A stretch of 64,000 bases of DNA from Bifidobacterium moraviense (GTDB lineage Bacteria > Actinomycetota > Actinomycetes > Actinomycetales > Bifidobacteriaceae). Positions 33,765-40,706 of this stretch are shown piece by piece. The position numbers and the translations under genes are program-made. The notes below the pieces were generated by a model. It was not told where the DNA came from. It made no database searches and saw only the letters and a list, made by a program, of their open reading frames with translations. Location: positions 37,402-101,401 of the forward strand of contig NZ_JAAIIH010000007.1 of the NCBI RefSeq assembly GCF_012932365.1, given 5' to 3'. Each line of letters starts with the position of its first letter. Position 1 is the stretch's first letter.

Positions 33765-34385
33765 ATGTCGAAGGCATCCGTGGAAGCGCAGCATCAGCTG
33801 GACCGCATCGTGGCGCTGGGGTATCCCGACGTGGCGGACATGAGCGCCGCCGCGTTCCGCGCGCTCGCCCGTCCGCTCATCGAGGCGCTCGAACACACCG
33901 ATCTGGACGAGCGCATCCTGCTGGTGCCCACGCGCGAGCTGGTCTCGCCGGAATCGCTGATCTCGCGCACGTCCATCAACCGCATGGCCGGGTTCACCAC
34001 CATGCCCCCGCGCGACATCGCGAGCTTCCTGCCGCAGGACGGCTTCGAGCCGCCCGAAGGCCCGTTCTACATCGTCGTGGAGCCGCACACCGGCACCAAG
34101 TACACCAACCGCGAGCCGGACGTGGCGCGCAAGCTCATCGACTCCGACGAGCGCATCCCGCTCACGCTGGAGGAGGGGCTGGCCATCGCCACGCAGCACC
34201 CGGACTGGCTGCGGGAGAAGAACGGCTTCAACCTGCTGGGCTCGCGCAGCGCGGACGGCCGTGTGCCGAGCATCTGGATGAGCCAGAACGCGCCGCGTCT
34301 GGGCGCCGTGTGGCCCAACTCCCGCCACACGTGGCTGGGCAACGCGTTCTGCATGGCGCGTCGCGGCGTCTCGCTGTTCCGCTGA
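33765..34385 (+). CDS. DUF5701-like conserved protein
   Basis: A 206-residue soluble protein of unknown function; the family name is from memory and not checked. Visible conserved blocks are LDERILLVPTRELVSPESLI, AGFTTMPPRDIASFLP, YIVVEPHTGTKYTNREPD, LTLEEGLAIATQHPDWL and PNSRHTWLGNAFCMARR. There is no signal peptide, membrane helix or obvious catalytic motif. The ATG at 33765 is only 7 bp after TACACT, a plausible -10, so the mRNA may be leaderless. It is flanked by the second-family array upstream and array C downstream. Confidence 0.72.
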   Translation: MSKASVEAQHQLDRIVALGYPDVADMSAAAFRALARPLIEALEHTDLDERILLVPTRELVSPESLISRTSINRMAGFTTMPPRDIASFLPQDGFEPPEGPFYIVVEPHTGTKYTNREPDVARKLIDSDERIPLTLEEGLAIATQHPDWLREKNGFNLLGSRSADGRVPSIWMSQNAPRLGAVWPNSRHTWLGNAFCMARRGVSLFR

Positions 34386-34389
34386 CCGA

Positions 34390-34745
34390 CCGGTCCGTTC
34401 CGCCGTCGCAACGTTGTGACGATCGGCCATGCTGCGGGGCAGCCGGGTGGTCTCCGATGGTCGTTCGCGGCAACGTTGTGGTGATCGGCCGGATCGGGCA
34501 GTGGCCTGTGTGGTTGGGTGGTTTCCGATCGCAACGTTGCGGTGATCGGCCATGCTGTGGGGTGTCAGGGTGGTCTTCAATGGTCGTTCGTAGCAATGTT
34601 GTGGTGATCGACCATCTTGCGGGGTAGTCGGGAGAGCTTCGGTGGTCGTTCGTCGCAACGTTGCGATGAGCGGCCATGCTGCGGGGCGATCGGGGGCCTC
34701 CGGTGGTCGTTTGCGGCAACGTTGCGGCGAACGTCCGGCGCGCCG
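34390..34745. repeat. 62-bp palindromic repeat array C (6 units)
   Basis: Centres CAAYGTTG start at 34409, 34471, 34532, 34594, 34656 and 34718, i.e. steps of 62, 61, 62, 62 and 62. The core matches arrays A, B and D (GGTCGTTCGTCGCAACGTTG), but the filler is particular to this locus, e.g. CCATGCTGCGGGGCAGCCGG. It sits between the DUF5701-like gene and the sialic-acid operon promoter. Confidence 0.95.
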
Positions 34746-34798
34746 CGGCTGACGGTCTGTTTCCGCGAGGTTTCCTGCGGGGCGCGCCGTTAACACGG

Positions 34799-34828
34799 TA
34801 GACATCAGACGTCTGATGATAGTACGAT
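34799..34828 (+). promoter_or_regulatory. Promoter with embedded NanR-type operator, first nan operon
   Basis: TAGACA (34799-34804) and TACGAT (34823-34828) are separated by 18 bp. The spacer holds the perfect 14-bp palindrome ATCAGACGTCTGAT (34804-34817). A repressor bound there would block polymerase. The DUF4862 gene starts 42 bp after the -10. Confidence 0.8.
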
Positions 34829-34869
34829 AAGAAATGTTCGAGGCACGAGCATTTCAAGGAGGAAACCAG

Positions 34870-35778
34870 ATGCCATCATTCGTCGTCGGCGCGTACGCGT
34901 CACTGCCGCAGGGGCGCGAAGCCCAGGAATCCTACTACGACCTGCTGGGGGAGCAGCCGTGGATCGACGGCACCGAACTGCCGTTCCCCGGCGACCTCAG
35001 GGAATCGGCCGACCGCATCTGGCTGGCCGCCCACCTGCCCAGGCACTGGCGCAGCAACACCGTCACCGTCATCCCCGGCACCATGCAGCACGTGTGGAAG
35101 GACCCGAACTTCGGTCTCGCCAGCCCGGACGAGGACGGCCGCAGGGCCGCGCTCGCGTTCATGAAGCAGCTGCGCGAGGCGCTCGCCGACTTCGCCCAGT
35201 GGCGCGACGGCCAGGACGTGAAGTACGTCGAGATCCACTCCGCGCCCACGAGGATCGCCAGCCGCGACGCCATGGCCGCCTCCCTCGAGGCGCTGGCGCA
35301 GCTCGACTGGTCCGGTGCCAGGCTCGTCATCGAGCACTGCGACAAGTACGTGGAGGGCCAGAAGCCGGAGAAGGGCTTCCTGCCCATCGAGGACGAGATC
35401 GCGCTGTGCCGCGAGGCGGGCATCGGCCTGACCGTGAACTGGGGCCGTTCGGTCGTCGAGGGCCGCACCGCCGAGACCGCCGTGGAGCACGTCGCCGAGG
35501 CCGCGAAGGCCGGGGTGCTCTCCGGACTCATGTTCTCCGGCGCCGGCCCCGAGGAGACGCAGTACGGCTACGGCTGGATCGACGGCCACCTGCCCATGAA
35601 CCCGGACGAGCCCACGTCGCTCATGGACGCCGACGCCATCCGCGCCACCGTCGCCGCCTCGCTGACGCAGGACCATCCGCTCGACTACGTGGGCGCCAAG
35701 GTGTGCGTGCCCAAGGACGCCACGATCGAGGAGCGTCTCGGGTTCCTGTCGCGCATCCACGAGGCGGTCGCGGCATGA
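34870..35778 (+). CDS. DUF4862-like protein, first gene of the sialic-acid locus
   Basis: A 302-residue cytoplasmic protein resembling a sugar isomerase/epimerase TIM barrel. Visible are the strand-helix pattern with VKYVEIHSAPTR, ARLVIEHCDKYVEGQKPEKG, IGLTVNWGRSVVEGRTAET and LSGLMFSGAGPEETQYG, in which Glu, His and Cys/Asp residues could bind metal. The family label is from memory. It starts at ATG 34870 with AAGGAGGAAA upstream and overlaps nanK (ATGA). Its position as promoter-proximal gene argues for a direct role in sialic-acid metabolism, for instance handling a modified or lactone form; that is inference. Confidence 0.75.
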   Translation: MPSFVVGAYASLPQGREAQESYYDLLGEQPWIDGTELPFPGDLRESADRIWLAAHLPRHWRSNTVTVIPGTMQHVWKDPNFGLASPDEDGRRAALAFMKQLREALADFAQWRDGQDVKYVEIHSAPTRIASRDAMAASLEALAQLDWSGARLVIEHCDKYVEGQKPEKGFLPIEDEIALCREAGIGLTVNWGRSVVEGRTAETAVEHVAEAAKAGVLSGLMFSGAGPEETQYGYGWIDGHLPMNPDEPTSLMDADAIRATVAASLTQDHPLDYVGAKVCVPKDATIEERLGFLSRIHEAVAA

Positions 35779-36788
35779 GCATCGCCGGGCCCACCTATCT
35801 CGCGTTCGACATCGGCGGCACCAAGATCGCATCCGGCTTCGTGACGCTGCCCGCCGGCGGTGCCGCGGACGATGTGGCGGACGCCCGTCCCGCGACGTCC
35901 CACGAGCGCGCCATCCCCACCGAGGCGTCGCGCGGCGGCGACAGCATCCGCGAGCGCCTGACGGCCCTGTGCGCCGAGCAGTTGGCGTGGGCGGCGGACA
36001 ACGGCGTGGAGGTGTCCGGCATCGGCATCGCCGCGGCCGGCGTGCCGGACAGCGCCACCGGCGAGATCGTCTCCGCCACCGACATCCTGCCCGGATGGAA
36101 GGGCCAGAACCTGTACCGCGCGTTCGCGGCCGTGACCGACCTGCCGGTGCACATGGTGGGCGACGTGGGCGCGCACGGTCTGGGCGAGGCCGGCTACGGC
36201 GCGGGCCGCGGCCGGGGCATCGTGCTCTCGATCGGCGTGGGCACCGGCATCGGCGGCGCGATCGTGATCGACGGCCGGCTGTTCCAGGGCGCGCACGGCG
36301 TGGCCGGGCACGCGGGGCACGTCCCCGCGGCGCTGGGCGAGGGCTTCCTGTGCTCGTGCGGCACCACGCGCGGACACATCGAGCCGGTCGCCTCCGGCAC
36401 CGGACTGCGCGACCTGTACAACCGCAGGCTGGAGGAGCGTTCCGGCGGCGCGGACAGCGGCGGGACCGTCCCCGCCCCAGCGGCGGACGGCGCCGACGTG
36501 GCGCGTCGCGCGGCGGACGGCGAGGCGCTCGCCCGCGGCGTGATCGAGGACAGCGCCCGCGCGCTGGGCGAGTGCATCGGCGGCATGGGCAACCTCATCG
36601 ACCCGGACGTGATCGTGGTCTCCGGCTCGGTCGTCAAGGCCGGACCGCTGTGGTGGGACGCGCTGCGGGAGGGCTTCGCCGATTCGGCGCTGCCGCTCGT
36701 GCGCCCCACGCCGCTCGTCGAGGGACTGCTCGGCGGCGACGCCCCGCTCGTGGGCGCGGCCGTGGCCGTGCACCGGAGCATCGCGTAG
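35775..36788 (+). CDS. nanK: ROK-family kinase, probable N-acetylmannosamine kinase
   Basis: Phosphorylates N-acetylmannosamine released by NanA. 337 residues with the ATP motif YLAFDIGGTKIASGF, GIGIAAAGVPDSATGEIVSA, VGDVGAHGLGEAGYGAGRG and SIGVGTGIGGAIVIDG. The ROK zinc site reads FLCSCGTTRGHIEP: the usual CxCGxxGC has its last Cys replaced by His. The conserved GHAGHVP histidine upstream is present. The ATG at 35775 overlaps the previous stop. NanK rather than glucokinase is chosen because nanE follows 76 bp downstream. Confidence 0.88.
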   Translation: MSIAGPTYLAFDIGGTKIASGFVTLPAGGAADDVADARPATSHERAIPTEASRGGDSIRERLTALCAEQLAWAADNGVEVSGIGIAAAGVPDSATGEIVSATDILPGWKGQNLYRAFAAVTDLPVHMVGDVGAHGLGEAGYGAGRGRGIVLSIGVGTGIGGAIVIDGRLFQGAHGVAGHAGHVPAALGEGFLCSCGTTRGHIEPVASGTGLRDLYNRRLEERSGGADSGGTVPAPAADGADVARRAADGEALARGVIEDSARALGECIGGMGNLIDPDVIVVSGSVVKAGPLWWDALREGFADSALPLVRPTPLVEGLLGGDAPLVGAAVAVHRSIA

Positions 36789-36864
36789 CGCCGCGGGGCC
36801 GTCGGAGCCGTCCGAACATAGCGACATAGAGACACATAGGTACAGCAGGAAAGGAACACAGGAC

Positions 36865-37533
36865 ATGCATCAGGCAATCGAGAAGATCAAGGGCGGCCTC
36901 GTGGTGAGCTGCCAGGCGTACCCGGGCGAGCCGCTGCGTCACCCGGAGACCATGGCGCAGATGGCCATGGCGGCCGTAGAGGGCGGCGCCGTGGGCATCC
37001 GCTGCCAGGGGCTTTCCGACATCGCGGCCATCAAGGGCCAGGTGAGCGTGCCGGTGATCGGCATCTGGAAGGACGGCGAGGAGGGCGTGTACATCACGCC
37101 GACGCTGCGCCACGCGCGCTGCTGCGCGGCCGCCGGCGCCGACATCATCGCCATCGACGCCACCGGTCGCCCGCGCCCGGACGGCCTGACCTACGCCGAG
37201 ACCGTGCACGCGCTGCACGACGAGGGCGTGGTCGTGATGGCCGACTGCGGCAGCTTCGCCGACGCCGAGCGCGCCGTGGAGGCCGGCACGGACATCATCT
37301 CCACCACGCTGTCCGGCTACACCGGCGAGCGCCCCAAGACCGACGGCCCGGACTTCGAGTTGCTCGGCCAGATGATCGAGGCGTTCCCGGACGTGCCGGT
37401 GCTGTGCGAGGGCCGCATCCACACGCCCGACCAGCTGCATCAGGTGATGCAGGCCGGCGCGTGGGCCGCGGTGGTGGGCACCGCGATCACGCATCCGACG
37501 AGCATCACGCGCTGGTTCGCCGCCAAGCTGTGA
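36865..37533 (+). CDS. nanE: N-acetylmannosamine-6-phosphate 2-epimerase
   Basis: Converts ManNAc-6-phosphate to GlcNAc-6-phosphate for NagA. 222 residues, a single TIM barrel. LVVSCQAYPGEPLRHPE is the N-terminal phosphate/substrate region, the catalytic Lys is in VIGIWKDG, DIIAIDATGRPRPDG follows, and the catalytic Glu is in VLCEGRIHTP. The end, AVVVGTAITHPTSITRWFAA, is the family's C-terminal signature. The ATG has GGAAAGGAAC upstream. It is the last gene of the first nan operon. Confidence 0.95.
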   Translation: MHQAIEKIKGGLVVSCQAYPGEPLRHPETMAQMAMAAVEGGAVGIRCQGLSDIAAIKGQVSVPVIGIWKDGEEGVYITPTLRHARCCAAAGADIIAIDATGRPRPDGLTYAETVHALHDEGVVVMADCGSFADAERAVEAGTDIISTTLSGYTGERPKTDGPDFELLGQMIEAFPDVPVLCEGRIHTPDQLHQVMQAGAWAAVVGTAITHPTSITRWFAAKL

Positions 37534-37670
37534 CGCCGCGTCCGTCGCGGCGCATGACGCGCACGCTGCAGTCCATGCGCGGGTAGAACGATTGACGATC
37601 GCCGTCCGAGGGAGCGCAACGCCGCCTCCCCGGGCGGCGATTCGCGTAGGACACGCCGAACCGAACAGAC

Positions 37671-37684
37671 ATCAGACGTCTTAT
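37671..37684 (+). promoter_or_regulatory. NanR-type operator, upstream site
   Basis: ATCAGACGTCTTAT matches the palindrome at 34804 in 12 of 14 bases. No convincing -35/-10 pair surrounds it. With the site at 37832 it could allow looping over the 500-bp leader region. The rest of 37534-38034 holds no gene. Confidence 0.65.
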
Positions 37685-37819
37685 TTCGTGGATGTGAACA
37701 ACCATTATCACTTCGGTAACGAGCTCGGAACCTTGAAATATGGCCGATATCTTCGGCTGGTGGACTGTAGGACAGGTCGATGGAGGGGTCCTGGAGAGTG
37801 AACACCCCAACACACCGAC

Positions 37820-37848
37820 TTGAAATCAGACATCAGACGTCTTACCAT
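37820..37848 (+). promoter_or_regulatory. Promoter with embedded NanR-type operator, transporter operon
   Basis: TTGAAA (37820-37825) and TACCAT (37843-37848) are exactly 17 bp apart. The operator ATCAGACGTCTTAC (37832-37845) covers the spacer and part of the -10. AAGGAGG follows at 37851 without a good nearby start. The transporter gene begins at 38035, so the leader is ~180 nt. Confidence 0.78.
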
Positions 37849-38034
37849 TAAGGAGGTTCGACAACGACGTTAGCGGTTCAGCACAGTGGACCTCCGGCAT
37901 CGTCACCCGACCGGCCACGCGGCCGGTCACGCGACGGGGCTCGGCAAGAAACCGCGCAACCAGTAACGACACAGGAAAGGATCACGTCGCGGGTCGAACG
38001 GTGGTCCAAGTTCACTCAACGATGAGGAGATCAC

Positions 38035-39600
38035 ATGATCAGGAGAAATGGAAAGTTCAAGGCCGCGGTGGCAGCTGCGGTCGCCGGTCTTATGATGCTC
38101 GCCGGCTGCGGCGGCGGCAACGCCCAGACGCAGACCGCGAAGGTGGGCACGTCCGTGGCCGACACCATCACCGCGCAGGTCGCCTACGCCAGCCGCGACT
38201 TCAGCCCGACCACCTCGGGCGCGCTCCCGCTGGCCGCCAACTGGCACGTCACCGAGCCGCTGTACGCGCTCGACTACACCACCTACGAGCCGTACGCCGC
38301 ACTCGCCAAGGGCGACCCGCAGAAGGTCTCCGACACCGAGTACACCGTCACCCTGCGCGACGGCGCCAAGTTCTCCGACGGCACCGCCGTCACCGCCAAG
38401 GACGTCGTGAGCTCCTACGAGCGCTCCACCGCCTCCGGCTCCCTGTACATCTCGATGCTCGACTTCATCGACTCCGTCGAGGCCAAGTCCGACACCGAGG
38501 TCACCTTCAAGCTCAAGAAGGCGTTCCCGCTGTTCCAGCAGCGTCTGGCCCTCATCCCGATCGTCCCGACCGCCAAGAGCAACGACGAGCTCAAGAGCAT
38601 GCCCACCGGCTCCGGCCCGTGGAAGTACACCGAGATCACGGATCAGCAGGTCAAGTTCGAGAAGAACGACCAGTACAACGGCCAGTACCCGGCCCAGACC
38701 AAGTACATGGTGTGGAACGTGACCGTTGACGACACCGCACGCGTCACCGCCATGCAAGGCGGCAAGACGGACATCATGGAGATGGTCCCGGCCCAGGCCT
38801 TCCAGACCCTCCAGTCCTCCGGCTCCGAGCTGCAGACCGCCCAGGGCTTCAACCTGCCGTTCCTGATGTTCAACACCAAGAAGGCCCCGTTCAACGACAA
38901 GCGCGTGCGCCAGGCCGTGTTCTACGCGATCGACGTGGACAAGCTCATCTCCAACCAGATGAGCGGCCAGGCCGAGGCCGCCACGAGCTTCCTGCCCAAG
39001 GAGTCCGCGTACTACCACCAGGCCAAGAACGTGTACACCAAGGACACCGCCAAGGCCAAGGAGCTGCTCTCCGAGGCCGGCGTGACCACCCCGATCAGCT
39101 TCACGCTGTACACCACCGACCACTCCTGGATCACCCAGCTGGCCCCGCAGATCAAGAACGACCTCGCCGAGATCGGCATGAACGTGGACATCCAGTCCAT
39201 GAAGTCCTCCGCCCTGTACCCGTCCATCACGGACAAGGACGACGCCGACTACTCCATGGTCCTCGCCCCCGGCGACCCGTCCGTGTTCGGCAACGACCCC
39301 GACCTGCTCATGAACTGGTGGTACGGCGACAACGCCTGGACCAAGCAGCGCACCTTCTGGAAGGACTCCGAGGGCTACACCCAGCTGCACGAGCTCATGG
39401 ACAAGGCCCTCTCCGCCTCCTCCGACTCGGAGCGCCAGGAGGACTGGAACCAGTGCTTCGACCTGCTGAGCGAAGAGGTCCCGCTGTACCCGCTGTTCCA
39501 CCGCAAGACAACGACGGCCGTCAAGAAGGGCGTGTTCTCGTCCTGGGGCGCCATCGGTTCCACCGGCATCAACCTGGTCAAGGCCAAGCTGAACAGCTGA
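38035..39600 (+). CDS. Extracellular solute-binding lipoprotein, family 5 (sialic-acid/oligosaccharide importer)
   Basis: A 521-residue lipoprotein capturing the locus's substrate, most likely sialic acid or a sialylated glycan fragment. The signal peptide ends in GLMMLAGC (lipobox, Cys ~25). The family 5 (DppA/OppA-type) fold shows WHVTEPLYALDYTTYEPYAA, YTVTLRDGAKFSDGTAVTAK with DVVSSYER, and NDKRVRQAVFYAIDVDKLI. The start ATG at 38035 is preceded by GAGGAG. It lies downstream of the operator-bearing promoter and is followed by a GC hairpin before the permease. It could equally be a peptide binder; genomic context favours sialic acid. Confidence 0.85.
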   Translation: MIRRNGKFKAAVAAAVAGLMMLAGCGGGNAQTQTAKVGTSVADTITAQVAYASRDFSPTTSGALPLAANWHVTEPLYALDYTTYEPYAALAKGDPQKVSDTEYTVTLRDGAKFSDGTAVTAKDVVSSYERSTASGSLYISMLDFIDSVEAKSDTEVTFKLKKAFPLFQQRLALIPIVPTAKSNDELKSMPTGSGPWKYTEITDQQVKFEKNDQYNGQYPAQTKYMVWNVTVDDTARVTAMQGGKTDIMEMVPAQAFQTLQSSGSELQTAQGFNLPFLMFNTKKAPFNDKRVRQAVFYAIDVDKLISNQMSGQAEAATSFLPKESAYYHQAKNVYTKDTAKAKELLSEAGVTTPISFTLYTTDHSWITQLAPQIKNDLAEIGMNVDIQSMKSSALYPSITDKDDADYSMVLAPGDPSVFGNDPDLLMNWWYGDNAWTKQRTFWKDSEGYTQLHELMDKALSASSDSERQEDWNQCFDLLSEEVPLYPLFHRKTTTAVKKGVFSSWGAIGSTGINLVKAKLNS

Positions 39601-39657
39601 CGTCAATCCATCCATAGCATCGTCCACGCCCCCAAGGGGCACGGACCATAGGGAAAC

Positions 39658-39692
39658 GGGGGAGTCCCTTCGGGGAAACCCGGGGGCTCCCC
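39658..39692 (+). terminator. Intercistronic GC hairpin after the binding-protein gene
   Basis: GGGGAGTCCC near 39659 and GGGGGCTCCCC near 39690 can pair around TTCGGGGAAACC. No T-run follows; partial termination would favour the binding protein over the membrane subunits. Confidence 0.6.
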
Positions 39693-39747
39693 CTCACTAT
39701 GCCCGCGCACGGGCGCGACGGCGCGAATCAAGGAGCATCGAAGCAAA

Positions 39748-40704
39748 GTGAGCAATCTGTTACGACTGTTGGGCAGGCGACTGGTCGCCCTGCCGTTCAT
39801 GGCATTCGGAGTCACCTTCCTGGTGTTCTTCCTCATGTCCTTCTCCCAGTACGACCCCGCGGTGGCCGCCCTCGGCGAGAACTCCACCCCGGAGGCCCTG
39901 GCCGCGTTCCGCCACGAGATGGGCTACGACCTGCCGTGGTGGCAGCAGTTCTTCAACTACATCGGCGGTCTGTTCCACGGCGACATGGGCGTCTACGGCG
40001 TCAACAAGGACTCCGTCGCGGCCCGCGTCGGCCAGGCCTTCCCGATCACCCTGCAGCTGACGTTCATCGGCCTGCTCATCGCGATCGTCTTCGCGATCGT
40101 CTTCGGCGTGCTCGCGGCTCTCTACCGCGACACCTGGGTCGACCAGCTCATCCGCGTCGTCTCCATCATCGCCATCGCCACCCCGTCCTTCTGGCTGGGC
40201 GTGCTGCTCATCTACGTGCTGCAGATCAAGATGGCCCTCCTGCCCGGCTCCGGCGACCTGGTGCCCTTCACCCAGGATCCCGGCGCCTACCTGGCCCGCA
40301 TGGCCATGCCGTCCTTCGCTCTGGGCCTGCCCGTGGCCGGCCAGCTGACCCGCATCATCCGCACCTCGATGGTCGAGGAGCTCGACAAGGACTACGTGCG
40401 CACCGCCATCGGCGCCGGCGTGCCCAAGCGCGTCGTCGTGGCCCGCAACGTGTTCCGCAACGCCCTGATCACCCCGGTGACCACCCTCGGCATGAAGATC
40501 GGCTACCTCATGGGCGGCGCGATCGTCATCGAGGTCATCTTCGCCCTGCCCGGCATGGGCACCGCGATGTTCGACGGCATCAACGGCAACCAGCCGATGC
40601 TCGTCCAGGGCGTGGTGCTCGTGGTGGCCCTCGCGTTCATCATCATCAACATCATCGTTGATCTGCTCTACGTGCTGATCAACCCGCGAATCAGGACGGT
40701 GTGA
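39748..40704 (+). CDS. ABC transporter permease (DppB type)
   Basis: A 318-residue permease of the dipeptide/nickel family. LLGRRLVALPFMAFGVTFLV is the N-terminal signature, and the EAA-type coupling loop is KDYVRTAIGAGVPKRVVVAR, followed by EVIFALPGMGTAMFDGI. There are six predicted membrane helices. The start is GTG 39748 with AAGGAGC 15 nt upstream. The stop overlaps or abuts the next gene (GTG 40701/ATG 40707). It forms the channel together with the permease half of the next protein. Confidence 0.88.
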   Translation: MSNLLRLLGRRLVALPFMAFGVTFLVFFLMSFSQYDPAVAALGENSTPEALAAFRHEMGYDLPWWQQFFNYIGGLFHGDMGVYGVNKDSVAARVGQAFPITLQLTFIGLLIAIVFAIVFGVLAALYRDTWVDQLIRVVSIIAIATPSFWLGVLLIYVLQIKMALLPGSGDLVPFTQDPGAYLARMAMPSFALGLPVAGQLTRIIRTSMVEELDKDYVRTAIGAGVPKRVVVARNVFRNALITPVTTLGMKIGYLMGGAIVIEVIFALPGMGTAMFDGINGNQPMLVQGVVLVVALAFIIINIIVDLLYVLINPRIRTV

Positions 40705-40706
40705 CG

